Notes: a model not told the origin generated them from the sequence alone. A stretch of DNA of 64,000 bases from Cyathus striatus (GCA_025738555.1 JAOVFP010000017.1:2666001-2730000), one strand, 5' to 3'. Positions 49,844 to 61,215 are shown, counted from the stretch's first letter. A program made the numbers and translations.

Positions 49844-50784
49844 GTAAGTAAGTGATTGATCGATCACCCGCAATATATTGACCATCAATCGAGATCTCAC
49901 ACAGAGAGTGGTGATAGGAGCTACTATAACAGAGTAAGAGACTCTGAGAGAGTAAGCCAGTCCTGAGAACTGGGCTCTAGTGAGATAGCAAGACACGATG
50001 TTTACCAGCAGTTGATTGAGATCTCGAGCTGTAGTCTGACATCACTAAATTTATGAGGGTCTGATATAGCCGTACGTTTCTCACGCGTTTGATGGAAGAT
50101 GATGAGCTGCTCACAAGCGGTTGTGCGGGGTTATAATGGTACTGACATAGTAAATAGAAATCATAATCTCACTAACATATTTTACTCTACATATTAGCAG
50201 TTGTAAGAGGTAAGTGAAGTAAAATACAATGTACATTGTGTTATCTTGTAATCAACATATCATGCTAAAATTACAATCTCACCAACATATTTTACTCTAC
50301 CTATTAGCAGTTGTAAGAGGTAAGTAAAATCAAACATAATTTATACTGTGTTATCTCCTAATCATCGTATCGTGCCCGACCCATGAGTTCCGTAAGTATA
50401 CACCAGAGGCAATCATTTATCACAATACATTGACAATGCACAGCTTGCAGAAGCAAGTCTTAAAAAAGGAAATTATATTACCTGATTTGTCAGTTTTACT
50501 CAGCTGTGAAACCAAGTAGAATAGGAGATAACATACAGAATGATGCACACCAAATGGTAGGTATATTATTATAAGGCGGGCCTGGTCCTTGGAATAAGAG
50601 CACGCGTTGATGGGAATGCCAATTCTGGCAAACATCGTGTCTTGCTATCCCACTAGAGCCCAGTTCTCGGGACTGGCTTACTCTCTCAGAGTTTATTACT
50701 CGTTATAGTAGCTCCTATCACCACTCTCTGTGTGAAATCTCGATTGATGGTCATTATATTGCGGGTGATCGATCGATCACTTAC
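49844..50784. mobile_element. MITE with about 155-base terminal inverted repeats and TA target site
   Basis: Arms at 49844-50007 and 50634-50784 begin GTAAG..TGATYGATCGATCACCCGC and match for about 155 bases in inverse orientation; the left has an extra TAAG. TA follows the right arm (50785-50786), and the left TA is shared with the mariner-like element. The interior has two tandem copies of a block of about 105 bases (near 50165-50270 and 50270-50375) and no gene. Confidence 0.75.
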
Positions 50785-51019
50785 TAGAAATGAAGAATTG
50801 CCTCCGCTTTCATTCAAGATTCATCAAAATGACCTATATGATTATACCGGAGACCGCTGCCAATCTTTGCAGTTATTAGTAGTACGGAATGACCTATAAG
50901 TAAAATGTATGTAATCGTGGATGGAGATATAAAGGATAGAATCTTCAGGACAGGTTTCCCCAGTACTCATTGACCCAACTTTACTGACGACTTTTCACGC
51001 GATTACCACCCTATTACTT

Positions 51020-51753
51020 ATGTCGGACTGGCAACCATACGACCGTAATCACTTGGAAGCTGCATTGTAAGTGTCCATAAAACTCAATTTACCCCAGAAA
51101 TATTTATCACCTCGCTCGTCTAGCTGGTGTGAGTACAGATGACAAACGAAATCTTAATGTTCCGAATTTTAATGTTACATAGTGGGGACGATGTTTGTTT
51201 TCCTCGTGTACAGTCGTAGTGACTTTCATTGCACGTGGGCACACACGCTGAAATATGACTATTTCGCAGGTGTTGCTTGGCACTGAGATGGACCTTGGCT
51301 CAAACCACCATACACAATGCTCGACAACACCAGAATATACTCTTCAGCACGGGATGCTCCGGGCGATGGTTCGCGAGACTTATGCAGGTGGCAGGTTACT
51401 TTAACTTTGTCGGCAGCATAATGCGAGCTATACAGACGGAATATGACCAGTCTAAACCACACCCGGCAGTGAAAGATCCCGTCATCAGTTTGATTTTGGC
51501 TGGCATGCATCTCATTGCAATCTTTATTTGCTTTGGAAATGCCACGATTTTGGATTCTCTAACTCCACCTCGAGAGGAGGACGGAGATATTATCCGTCTT
51601 CAGCAGCTATTGAGAGATCCGGTGTATGCCAGTGGTGCAGGGTTGCCAATTGCATATTCGAGATCCTTACATATCAGCAACACTGCATCCGGTTCCGATG
51701 ACAATGTGGAGACAGTGCAGGCTACCCTTCCAGTGTCCAGGGGAGAATCTTGA
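51020..51753 (+). CDS. Family C protein, copy 3
   Basis: MSDWQPYDRNHLEAA start, then the main exon CLALRWTLAQTTIHNARQHQ, WFARLMQVAGYFNFVGSIMRAIQ, KPHPAVKDPVISLILAGMHLIAIFICFGN (likely membrane helix) and tail VQATLPVSRGES. No stop in the main exon. The first introns (GTAAGTGTCC after GCATT; TCTAGCTGG; ACATAG) are conserved with the other copies. Function unknown. Of the five copies, 1, 3 and 5 remain open. Confidence 0.5.
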
Positions 51754-51822
51754 ACAAGGTGTGCATCCACTGGTGCCTGTATGATGTATGACAAATTCAT
51801 TGATATATGGACCTGTTAGATT

Positions 51823-52333
51823 GTAGGATAGGTGTGTGGAGATGGATGGAATATATTTCGATGTCGTTACTCTGCGGATCATATCATAATACCACTTACA
51901 CTGTCGTCAGACAAAAGTAAAGTGCTTACAGGACAATACTACTTACCACGCATTGTTGGAAACCTTGTGGGGAAATGAGAGAAAACAGTGCGGGGCAATA
52001 AATGCGAAGGTCCTATGTAGGAAGGAGCTGCACACTGAGTGCCAACAGCCACATTAACGTGTCTTGCCAGTTGACCATTCCCAAGTCCGAAACCAATCGC
52101 GGTAGAAGCTTGCTACATCTTGTTATGAGTTTTCACGCAAGAGGAATAGCAGCTGCCAATGTAAGGATACGAGGCGAGATGATTGATGTCGACGACCATT
52201 GAAGAGGTGAAGCCATCATGAAGGTCAGATGTGACGGTATATCACCTTCTGTCACGAGGTCGTTACACCAATCGCTGAGTTCGGCACACTGTTCCGGCTA
52301 ATTGACTCTGAGCTCGCGTGCTCCCTCAAGCCA
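51823..52333 (+). repeat. Right arm of large inverted repeat (RRM gene promoter)
   Basis: About 510 bases matching 48470-48974 in reverse, from GGATAGGTGTGTGGAGATGG to GCTCGCG..CTCTCAA. The 2.85 kb between the arms holds two transposons and family C copy 3. Confidence 0.75.
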
Positions 52334-53056
52334 TGTTCGCCAACGCCCTCCGCGCCCGCGCCTTTCGACGTACATATCCTCAACCTCCACTCTCCCATCC
52401 AGTCTTTCCAACTGCACACTCCATGTCCCATTCCTTTCCATTGCCAACAATGACACGCTCCCGTCGACAATCAGCTCTCGAACATACTCAGAATCAGCCC
52501 TAAGAACCAATCCACCACCATCCAATACCCTGATCCTCTTCGATATCCTCGAATCCACCGAGAACTAAGTGGCATCTCTCTTCAAAGGGATACCCGTCAA
52601 CGACGTCCGACTATGTGTGTGCCCATTTCCCTTCCCAGGTGCCTACTTATCGTGACCGGGGACCTCCCGTCAGTTTCTACAACACCAAACGACATCGCCT
52701 TCATACGGTTCAGAAACAGCAATGTGGCAACACGAGCACTGAGTTTTCACGGGAAAAGCCAGACGGGCAGACCTCCTCCCTCCCCCCAATCTGAAAGCCC
52801 ACGCCTCAGTGCGCATATTCGGTCTAGGTCTCGATAATGATGGCGTGAAGGATCTGTTTAAGGACTTTGATGTCGTTAATATTAATATTCCCGGTACGTT
52901 GACGAGCCAGTAATACATGAACTTACAGCATTGATATACCCTCGCAGAACCCGCAAAAGAGTTGTATGCGTTCGTCGAGTTTGATAGTATCAATACCGCC
53001 TTGGAAACACAGGAGATTCTGAGGGTACAGCTAGTGAGGCATGCATTCGCAAAGTA
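52333..53056 (+). pseudogene. Putative mitochondrial RRM protein gene, copy B
   Basis: ATG 52333 opens MFANALRARA; a deletion then shifts the frame to STYISSTSTLPSSL. The first RRM-like half NTLILFDILESTEN ends in TAA (52566-52568). After an intron (GTGTGTGCCC...TCAG) comes TTPNDIAFIRFRNSNVATRAL and, frame-shifted, LKAHASVRIFGLGLDNDGVKDLFKDFDVVNINIP, and a further exon YAFVEFDSINTALETQ. The two-part pattern (LVLFDI / AFIRF; VRILGLG / AFVEFDS) is that of RNP2/RNP1 pairs in RRM domains. It is broken. Confidence 0.55.
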
Positions 53057-53699
53057 GAAAGATTGATGTTGGGAACTGTATTTCGTCCATCAAATCACTG
53101 CACAGCGTATACCCCGTAACTTACTGTTTTATTTGTGTTGCTCATACATCTAGGCGGCAGAAGCTACCTTCTATAACCGGCGGTTTATGCAAATGCAATT
53201 AATTGTACTTCTTGCACTCGAAGGAAATGAAAACTGGATTTTCGCCTCGCTTGCGTTGGTCCTCTGGTACCTTATTATCGGCTTGACGATATGGATACGC
53301 TGGCGAAGAGGTACCACTCTCTGCGGAAGCTTGACCTGCATATCGTTCCGGTTAGGTTATACAAGTAGACCGCAGGCACAAAATGAAGATAGCTCACTTA
53401 AGCCATCCTTTCAGACTTCAGTTGATCACCTCGTGAAAACAGACCTTCACGCGTACAGATTGGTTATCTTAACACCTCAAGCCGTGCAGCCGTACGAAGC
53501 TCCAACGGGCTTACTCGATGGCCACATAACGAGTCTATGCGACATGGAAGCTAGAGTTCTAGGATGATGCTTGTAGGAGATGCTCGCTGCACTGCTGATT
53601 CCCGAGTACATCGTTGTGCTCTATAGACCTCAGATCCAGGTCCGGGATCGTTTTCTCCAAATTGATAACAGATATCGCATTACAATCAACCCCCAACCA
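53057..53699. other. Downstream region of RRM copy B
   Basis: No certain gene. The stretch is colinear with 61216-61785 behind RRM copy D. A short hydrophobic frame (WIFASLALVLWYLIIGLTIWIRW near 53230-53310, with LASLALVLWHLITGLTIWIR at 61340-61403) is kept in both and may be a membrane-anchor exon; this is uncertain. Confidence 0.4.
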
Positions 53700-53940
53700 T
53701 CGAAATAACTCGCTCCCTGGCAACTCCCATACATGCATCCACCATCATCCTATTCACAGAGAACGATTCTGAGAGGTATCTCACTGAAATCTCAACGCCC
53801 AGCCTCTGCAGCACATTCCCCCGCGATATCGAGTTCATCCCACATGAAACCAGCGATTCTTCCACGTCTACAAACGTCAGCCTCCACATACACATATGAT
53901 GGAGATACAGAACGCGCCGAACGGATCGTTCTGCCCAACT
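53700..53940 (-). pseudogene. Antisense PKS ACP fragment, copy B
   Basis: Minus strand encodes the PKS C-terminus: VDVEESLVSCGMNSIS, then RGNVLQRLGVEISVRYLSESFSVNRMMVD. FAQM is missing by an in-frame 12-base deletion, and the Asp before the phosphopantetheine Ser is Asn. The preceding intron text is kept. Confidence 0.75.
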
Positions 53941-54189
53941 TCCACTGTCCAACATGGCAAGGAGGTTGGGTGTGGATATGTGTTTGTGTGTATTGTGCCG
54001 AAGGGTCAATTACCTTTGGTTAATTCCGCGGTGATCGAGAACGGATCAGACAAGTCGGAGTGATTTGATTGGGACGCGTTTGTGTCTGCTGTGCAACACC
54101 CCAGAGCCTTAGACGCAGACTTGCACGAGAGAGAATCTGTTTGTCCACTCGCTCAGAAGGGAGAGGACTGTGTTCACGGAGAATTTGAC

Positions 54190-54335
54190 ATTTTAGGTCA
54201 TGATTCTGTTGTAGGGAAAAGGCGTGCTTCGATATCGAATCCCTCTAGTTTTACGCCCTCGGCGATTTGTTGTGCTAGTTCAAGAAGCCAGATACCTACA
54301 ACGGAGGTCAATCGTTGTATTTCACGCAGGAAAAG
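54190..54335 (-). pseudogene. Possible SAM-dependent methyltransferase remnant
   Basis: The minus-strand frame reads GIWLLELAQQIAEGVKLEGFDIEARLFP, resembling the end of motif I and motif II of fungal class I methyltransferases (GTGTGIW...GFDI). Only this piece is present and the glycine-rich loop is lost. Recognition is by pattern alone. Confidence 0.35.
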
Positions 54336-54794
54336 GCATCTCTTCAAGCAGTCGCTAGTCTTTTCGAGAACAACATCTCGTTCTACCTGAAAAAAACTAT
54401 ACCATGAACGTGGCAACTTGACGAAAACCAATATACCGACATATCCTTTCCAGCGTCAACGACATTGTCCTGATTTCCTTTTCTCATAATGAAGAGCAGA
54501 AAATGCAGTTCACGCCTCGAACAACACATCTCCTCAATGTGGACCAGTCGCTACTTGATCTCATTTGTGACCACAGGATTGAGAGAAGACGCGTTCTTCC
54601 TGGAGTTGCTTTCGCAGATCTGGCAGCGATGGGTATAGAAGACAGCGAACGTCGAATAGTCAGTATCCGCTTCCATCAACCATTGGTACTGGAGAAAACA
54701 GGGTCTGCCATTCAGACCGAGATACAAAGAGATGGGTCATTCACTATTTCTCATGGTACAGAAAAGGACGTGATTTGCTCTGGGTCTTTGACAG
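54334..54794 (+). pseudogene. PKS DH fragment
   Basis: Copy of PKS 40335-40793, from the AT-DH linker (QAVASLFENN) to the DH start FTPRTTHLLNVDQSLLDLICDHRIERRRVLPG. The DH motif HxxxG has lost its Gly (DHRIER). A frameshift lies before QFTPR. Sequence identity to the PKS stops abruptly at GGGTCTTTGACA, where a piece of another gene begins. Confidence 0.8.
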
Positions 54795-55735
54795 AAGATG
54801 CAGGGATTTCCTGTTGCGGAGGTAAAGTGTACTGCGTTGTAGGTTGGAGAGCCGCAGCCTGAGCGGCCTGAGCTGCTGCGCGTGCAGCTTTGTCTGAAAA
54901 AACGAAACCATCAGTACAATATAGAAGTTGTAAAATACAGAATGCATACATTGGCTTCTACCCCAGCTTAGGCGTATCCTACTCCCCCCAACAGGAAATC
55001 CTTGCATCTTCTCGATAGCCCTCTCGGCATTGTCCTTCTGTACGAACTGTACAAAACCAGTGTTTCCCGACAGGTACCTTGACCTATAAAAAGCACATTC
55101 CCAAAATTAGCACATCACAAGATTAAAATCCTAAACTAATAATAAAAGGTGACTCACGTAATGAATATCCCCAAAGGGTGCAAAGAAGGTCCTCAGTGTC
55201 TCTTCCGAAATCAGAGGTGACAGTCCACCAACGAACACAGTGGTATTGTACTGGTCCGTAGATGTTAACTGCTCCCCGTTAGGCCCTATAAGATTCCCGA
55301 GGATGGCCCGCGCCTGAGCATGGTGCTTCCATGACTCCTCGTTAATAGCGTACCGCGGCGGTACACCGCCTTCCGTGGCACCATTCAAGCGTGACATAGT
55401 CTGATTTAATCCAGGATTCTCAACGGCATAAGGCAAAGACGCAGAGGAGGATGTGGAAGTTGTCCCCACGCTCGCAGCAAACTTAGCCCCGGCATCGCTG
55501 TTAGCGTACTGCTGCGCGATCTGTTGCAGCACATGACTCGGCAGAGTCAAGAGATCGTCTGCACTAAGGGAAGTGGGAAGCTGCCCGTAGGAGGAGAGAT
55601 TGGGGTTCGAGGTGCTCCCTGACAAAGCACCGCCCGACGAGGAGACGCCGAGGGAGGCGGATGATCCGGACATTGAAATCCCGCTCCCATTTTGGCCTGA
55701 GTCCAAACATACATTGCAAGACGAAGCGGCGATAG
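54795..55735 (-). pseudogene. Captured fragment of a Nam8-like (three-RRM) RNA-binding protein gene
   Basis: On the minus strand: a Ser/Gly/Ala-rich linker, WKHHAQARAILGNLIGPNG, and an RRM with RNP2 TVFVGGLSPLISEETLRTFF and, after an intron, RNP1 GFVQFVQKDNAERAIEKMQG, ending GGSRIRLSWGRSQ, the signature of the third RRM of Nam8/Ngr1/Csx1 proteins. A two-base deletion just before RNP1 (near 55059) shifts the frame. Both ends are cut: one joined to the PKS DH fragment, the other to the promoter of family C copy 4. Introns are kept, so capture was at DNA level. Confidence 0.75.
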
Positions 55736-55858
55736 GGGCATATCTAGAGATATAAAGAATTGAATCTTGAGGACACACATAACTGTCCCCCAGTACTCAT
55801 CGACCCAACTTTACTAACGACTTTGATACCTTTTCACTGGATTATCACTATATTACTT

Positions 55859-56605
55859 ATGTCGGACCAGCCATACGACCGTTATCACTTGGAGGCTGCA
55901 TTGTAAGTTGACCGCAAAACTCGATTTACCTTCAAAAGATTAATTTTGGATTTATTACCTCGGTTGTCTAGCTGGGGTGAGTACTTACATGCAGCAAACG
56001 AAATCTTGATGTTCTAAATTTCAATGTTACATAGTCGGGACGACGTTTGTTATTCTCATGTACGGCCGTGGTGTTCATTGCACACGGGCACTCGCGCTGA
56101 AATATGATTCCTTCGCAGGTGCTGCTTGGCACTGAGGTGGACCTTGGCTCAAACCACCGTATGCAATGCTCGAGAACACCACAATATACTCTTCAGCATG
56201 CAGTACTCCAGAAGATGGTTCGCGAAATTTATGCAGGCGACAGGATAATTTAACTTCATCGGCAGCGTAATGCGAGTTTTGCAGACGGAGTACGACCAGT
56301 CTAAACCACACCCGGCAGTGAAAGACCCCGTCATCAGTTTGATCTTGGCTGGCATGCATCTCGTTGCAATCTTTATTTGCTTTGGAAATGCCACGATTTT
56401 GGATTCTCTAGCTCCGCTTCGGGAGTACGAAGATATTATCCGTCTTCAGCAGCTATTGGGAGATTCGGTGTATGTCAGTGGTGCAGGGTTGCCAGTTGCG
56501 TATTCGAGATCCTCACTTATCAACAACACTGCGTCCAGTCTCGATGACAATGTGGAGTCAGTGCAGGCTACGCTTCCAGTGTCCGGGTCGGAGAACCCCG
56601 AATAA
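55859..56605 (+). pseudogene. Family C gene, copy 4, with nonsense codon
   Basis: Nearly identical to copy 2, with the same GGA TAA stop (56246-56248) in place of GGT TAC. Promoter text up to about 55745 is also the same; left of that is the captured RRM gene fragment. Confidence 0.65.
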
Positions 56606-56731
56606 AGCGAACATGCACTAGTGGCGACCGCCCTGTATGATAAATTCATGGACATCATAGCGTGTATTTGTAGGGTAGCGTGGGGCGGGGTGACTGAAAT
56701 TAGTTTATGAGCCAATATGTCTTCTACACAT

Positions 56732-56902
56732 TGGCTCGCATTACGACCTCGGTAAAGTTCAAAAAGCTTGCTTAATCGTATTCTGGAATACTTAGGTTGT
56801 GATGGTTTCGAGCATTGGGTGCACTGGGCGCAGCGGCTTTGTCCACCCAGAGCCAAGCAATACCTGCGAAAACTCGCTTCAGCAAGTGCTCGTGTAATAA
56901 CA
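56732..56902 (-). pseudogene. Inverted partial copy of family C exon behind copy 4
   Basis: Diverged and shortened version of 45373-45558 in the same position and orientation. Confidence 0.6.
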
Positions 56903-57116
56903 GGTGAAGACGACTGTAACTTACAAGAGATTAACTAGCGTCACCCCTACTATGTAACATTGTAAGTAATAAGTTCCAAATCCGCTTGCCACCTAGGCCT
57001 AAGCCTCACCCCATCTACGCTATCGAGGTTAGAATCTTTCGAAGGTGAGTTGAAATGGCACCCAAGTCTCACTGCAAGTTTATATCATACAAGATTGCAC
57101 ATAGACATAGATCGAG

Positions 57117-57481
57117 CCTCACCAACGCCCTCCGCGCCCGCGCCCAGATCGCCTTCTCAACGTACATACCCTCAACCTCCACTCTCCCATCCAGTCTTTT
57201 CAACCGCACCCTCCGAGTCCCATTCCTTCCATTGCCAACAACGACACGCTCCCATCGACAATCAGCTCTCGAAAATACTCAGAATTAGCCCCAAGAACCA
57301 ACCCACCACCATCCAACACCTTGGTCCTCTTCGACATCATCGAATCCACCGAGAACAAAGTGGCATACCTCTTCAAAAGGATACCCGTCAACGACGTTTG
57401 ACTACGTGCGTGCCCGTTTCCCTTCCCGACGCATACTTATCATGACGTTCCGTCAGTCTCTACAACACCAAATAACATCGC
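57117..57481 (+). pseudogene. RRM protein gene fragment, copy C
   Basis: NALRARAQIAFSTYIPSTSTLPSSLFN without an ATG (the start was lost at the deletion junction near 57118), then TLVLFDIIESTENKVAYLFKRIPVNDV followed by the same TGA as copy A. It is fused at the same point (ACATCGCTTT) to PKS ketoreductase. Confidence 0.6.
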
Positions 57482-58422
57482 TTTAAGATGTCACCGACAT
57501 GGCAAACCTCCGTCTCTCAATCGACACGATAGTTAGTCGTTTCGGTGAAGTGAAACATGTCGTATACACCGCAGGAATCATGCGCGACGCGACAATTTCA
57601 ACTGTGTCCTATGACGACTTTGCCGGCAGGCTCGACTCCAAGGCATTGAGAGCTTGGAACATGCACCTTATAAGCCAAGGGATGAAATAGAATCTGAATA
57701 CATTCGTTCTGCTCAGCAGTATAAGGTGAGTTCCCAAGCTAATGTCCGAATTCAACCGCTCACATGTGAGCAAGCATACTACTAGGAAACGAAGGACAGG
57801 TATCTTACGTCGCAGGAAATGCTTTCCTCGACTCGCTAGCAGCACACAGGAGGAGTATCGGACTTGCCGGAACCTCCCTTCAACTTGGACCTTGGGAGTC
57901 TAACGTCATTCAAGGCGTTGACCTTTCACAGACGCATATGCAAGTTATGAATCATGAGGAAGGGATACCCTTGCTATTGCAAGCCCTGTCCGATGATGAT
58001 CCAATCCAGGTCGTAGTGAATTGGAATGCGGAGAAAGTAGCACAGAGTCCTGCATTTGCAAGTGATGCTATATTTCGCGAACTTAGACTGAACAGCGCAA
58101 GTAAAAGGCGCGTTGCGAAAAAGATGCATTCGAAGAAGGATCTTTCGAACAGTATTATAGGGATAATGAAGGAGGTGTTGGAAGTTGGGCAGAACGATCC
58201 GTTCGATGCGTTCTGTACCTCTATCAAAGCGTATGCGGAGGCTGACGGTTTGCAGACGTGGAGGAATCGTTGATTTCGTGTGGGATGGACTCGATATCGT
58301 TTGCGCAGATGCAAGGGAATGTGCTTCAAATGCTGGGTGTTGAGATTCCGGTGAGGTATCTCTCGGAATCGTTCAGTGTGAATAAGATGGTGGTAGATGT
58401 ATTGAAGGGAGCAGGTGAGTGA
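57482..58422 (+). pseudogene. PKS KR-ACP fragment, copy C
   Basis: MANLRLSIDTIVSRFGEVKHVVYTAG to GMDSIS and the PKS stop region (KGAGE). TAG replaces the Trp codon in MKW (57688-57690). The catalytic SYVAGN segment and the ACP Ser are kept. It retains the two PKS introns. Confidence 0.8.
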
Positions 58423-59223
58423 GGTGTTTTGGGTTGTGGTGGTTCAATTGGTCTGCTGTAAATTCCGAGGAAACGTGCCCGAGTATCGTGTTGATAAGTA
58501 TTGGTGTTGAGGTTGGAGTACGATGACAGTACTTAAATGAGATTAGGCTTGTCACTTGTGCGTGATTCTTGAGCAGCTCGTTGAGCTCGGTACGGCGGCG
58601 CTATGTGCAGGCTATGTGTGCTGCCTCGGCAATGCCTCGGTGAAGTTAAGGGATTCAATCTATAAATATATAAGGGCTCGTTTCTCGAACGTAGTACTTG
58701 GCACTCTTGATGGATTATGATGTGTTAATTGATGTTTGATTTTTTTGTAGGATGTCTGCGGGACCAGGACAGTGCGGGTCTACCTTATCACGCGTATCAC
58801 ATAACTGGACTCGGAACGATATACTGGTCAACTTCTGGAGAGAGTTGTGCTCATATCTGCGTATCCATGACCAACACAAGCCGACTACGGGGGCAGGATT
58901 CAACTTTCACCATAATATTCAATATTTTATTATAATCTTACCATAGTGAGTATTCGTGTTGCAGGCCCGTTGCAGTCACCAACCCGGCCACGTTTATCTT
59001 GAGTTCATTTAGATTCTACACTGCCTATCGGTATTAGGGAGTGGAAATGAACGTGGTCAGGTTTATCACCAGTTATTAATAGTACGAAATGACCTGTAGG
59101 AACCGTAGATAGGATATAAAATAATAAAAGGATAGAATCTTCAGGACACTGTCCCCGGTACTCCTTTACTTTACTGCCAGATTTCTTCTTTGATACCTTT
59201 TCACTCGATTATTAGTATTACTG
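58423..59223. other. PKS-derived 3' flank and family C promoter
   Basis: No gene is seen. The text around 58790-58860 repeats the sequence found behind the PKS and the other fragments. The A/T-rich promoter of family C copy 5 lies near 59116. Confidence 0.5.
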
Positions 59224-59968
59224 ATGTCGGACTCCCAATCACACGACCGTAATCACTTAGAGGCTGCATTGTAAGTGACCACAAAACTCAATTTACCCCA
59301 GAAATATTTATCACCTCGTTCGTCTAGCTGGGGTGAGTAGACAGAAAACGAAATCTTAATGTTCCAAATTTTAATGTTAAATAGTGGGAACGACGTTCGT
59401 TATTCTCATGTATGGCCATGGTGACTTTCATTACACACAGGGACTCGCGCTGAAATATCTCTTTCGCAGGTGTTGCTTGGCACTGAGGTGGACCTTGGCT
59501 CAAACCACCGTATGCAATGCTCGAGAACACCGGAATTTACTCTTCAGTACGGGATACTCCAGACAATGGTTCGCGAAATTTATGCAGGCGGCAGGTTACT
59601 ATAACTTCGTCGGCAGCATAATGCGAGTTATACAGACGGAATATGACCAGTCGAAACCACATCCAGCAGTGAAAGATCCCGTCATCAGTTTGATCTTGGC
59701 TGGCATGCATCTCGTTGCAATCTTCATTTGCTTTGGAAATGCCGCGATTTTGGATTCTCTACCACCTCGGGAGGACGGAGATATTATCCGTCTTCAGCAG
59801 CCATTGAGCGATCCGGTATATGTCAGTAGCGCTGGGTTGCCAATTGCGTATTCAAGATCCGCACATATCAGCAACACTGCGTCCGGTCCCGACGACAATG
59901 TGGAGACAGTGCAGGCTACCGTCCCAGTGTCCGGGGAGAGTCTTGAACTAGGTGCATATACCCACTAG
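59224..59968 (+). CDS. Family C protein, copy 5 (longest open copy)
   Basis: MSDSQSHDRNHLEAA, intron, five-base exon CTGGG, intron, then an uninterrupted frame from GTTFVILMYGHGDFH through CLALRWTLAQTTVCNAREHR, WFAKFMQAAGYYNFVGSIMRVIQ, PHPAVKDPVISLILAGMHLVAIFICFGN and a polar tail to stop 59968. Here the region that is an intron or frame break in other copies reads straight through. One hydrophobic helix is likely. Function unknown. Confidence 0.5.
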
Positions 59969-60423
59969 TGCCTATATGATGTTGATATGATGTATGATAA
60001 GTTTATTACCGTCATGGACCTGTGTTTATAGGATAGGTGTTAGATATTACTGCTCAGCGGACCGTATACTACATTACGTTGTAGTCAGACGAAAGTCAGA
60101 CTGCTTAGAGGAAAATAGTAGTTACCATGCGTCGCTGGGGACGTTGGGGGAAATGAGAGAAAACAGTGCGAGGCAATAAATGCGAAGGTCCTATGTCTGA
60201 AGAGCTGCACAACTGCCAATGGCAACAGCGGCCAGCCACAAACCAATCATGGAAGAGGCCATCTGCGTCTTGTTAGGAGTTTTGTCACACAGTCGTCAGT
60301 GTAAGAATCGATTTGAGATGATCGATGTGGATGACATTGAAGAGATGAAGCTGAAGGTGCTGAACACTGCCGCAGTGAAGCGTTGAAGGATCTCTGAGCT
60401 CGCGCGTCGTGCTCTCTCAAGCC

Positions 60424-61215
60424 ATGTTCACCAACGTCCTCCGTGCCCGTGCCAAGATCGCTTTCTCAACATACATAACCTCAACTTCCACTCTCCCGTC
60501 CAGTCTTTCCAAACACACCCTCCGAGTCCCACTCCTTTCCATTGCCAACAACAACACGCTCCCATCGACAATCAGCTCTCGAACATACTCAGAATCAGCC
60601 CCAAGAACCAACATCACCATCCAATACCCTGGTCCTCTTCGACATCATCGAATCCAACGAGAACGAAGTGGTATCTCTCTTCAAAGGGATACCCGTCAAC
60701 GACGTCCGACTATGTGCGTGCCTATTTCACTTCCCAGATGCATACTTATCATGATGCATGACCTTCCGTCAGTCTCTACAACACCAGGCGACATCGCCTT
60801 CATACGGTTCAGAAACATCAATGTGGCAACACGAGCACTGAAAGTAGCAACGCAACTAGCTTTCACGGGAAAAGCCAGACGAGCAGACCTTCTCCCTCCC
60901 CCCAATCTGAAAGCCCACGCCTCGGTGCGCATACTCGGTCTAGGACTCGATAATGATGGCGTGAAGGATCTGTTTAAGGACTTTGATGTCGTTAATATTA
61001 ATATTCCCGGTACGTTGACGAGCCAGTAATACATGAACTTATAGCACTGATATCCCCTCGCAGAACCCGCGAAAGAGTCCTATGCGTTCGTCGAGTTTGA
61101 TAGTGTCAATACCGCCTTAGAAGCACGGGCGATTCTGAGGGAAAAGCTTGTGAGGCATGCATTCGCAAAGCAGAAAGATCGATGTTGGGAACTGTATTTC
61201 GTTCATCAAATCACT
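60424..61215 (+). pseudogene. Putative mitochondrial RRM protein gene, copy D (most complete)
   Basis: MFTNVLRARAKIAFSTYITS is Arg-rich, Ser/Thr-rich and acid-free, like a mitochondrial presequence. A two-base deletion near 60613 shifts the frame before NTLVLFDIIESNENEVVSLFKGIPVND. After an intron (GTGCGTGCC..CGTCAG) come PGDIAFIRFRNINVATRALK, VRILGLGLDNDGVKDLFKDFDVVNINIP, and after another intron YAFVEFDSVNTALEARAIL. Two RRM-like folds. With one frameshift it is the least damaged copy; a functional parent may lie elsewhere. Confidence 0.55.
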
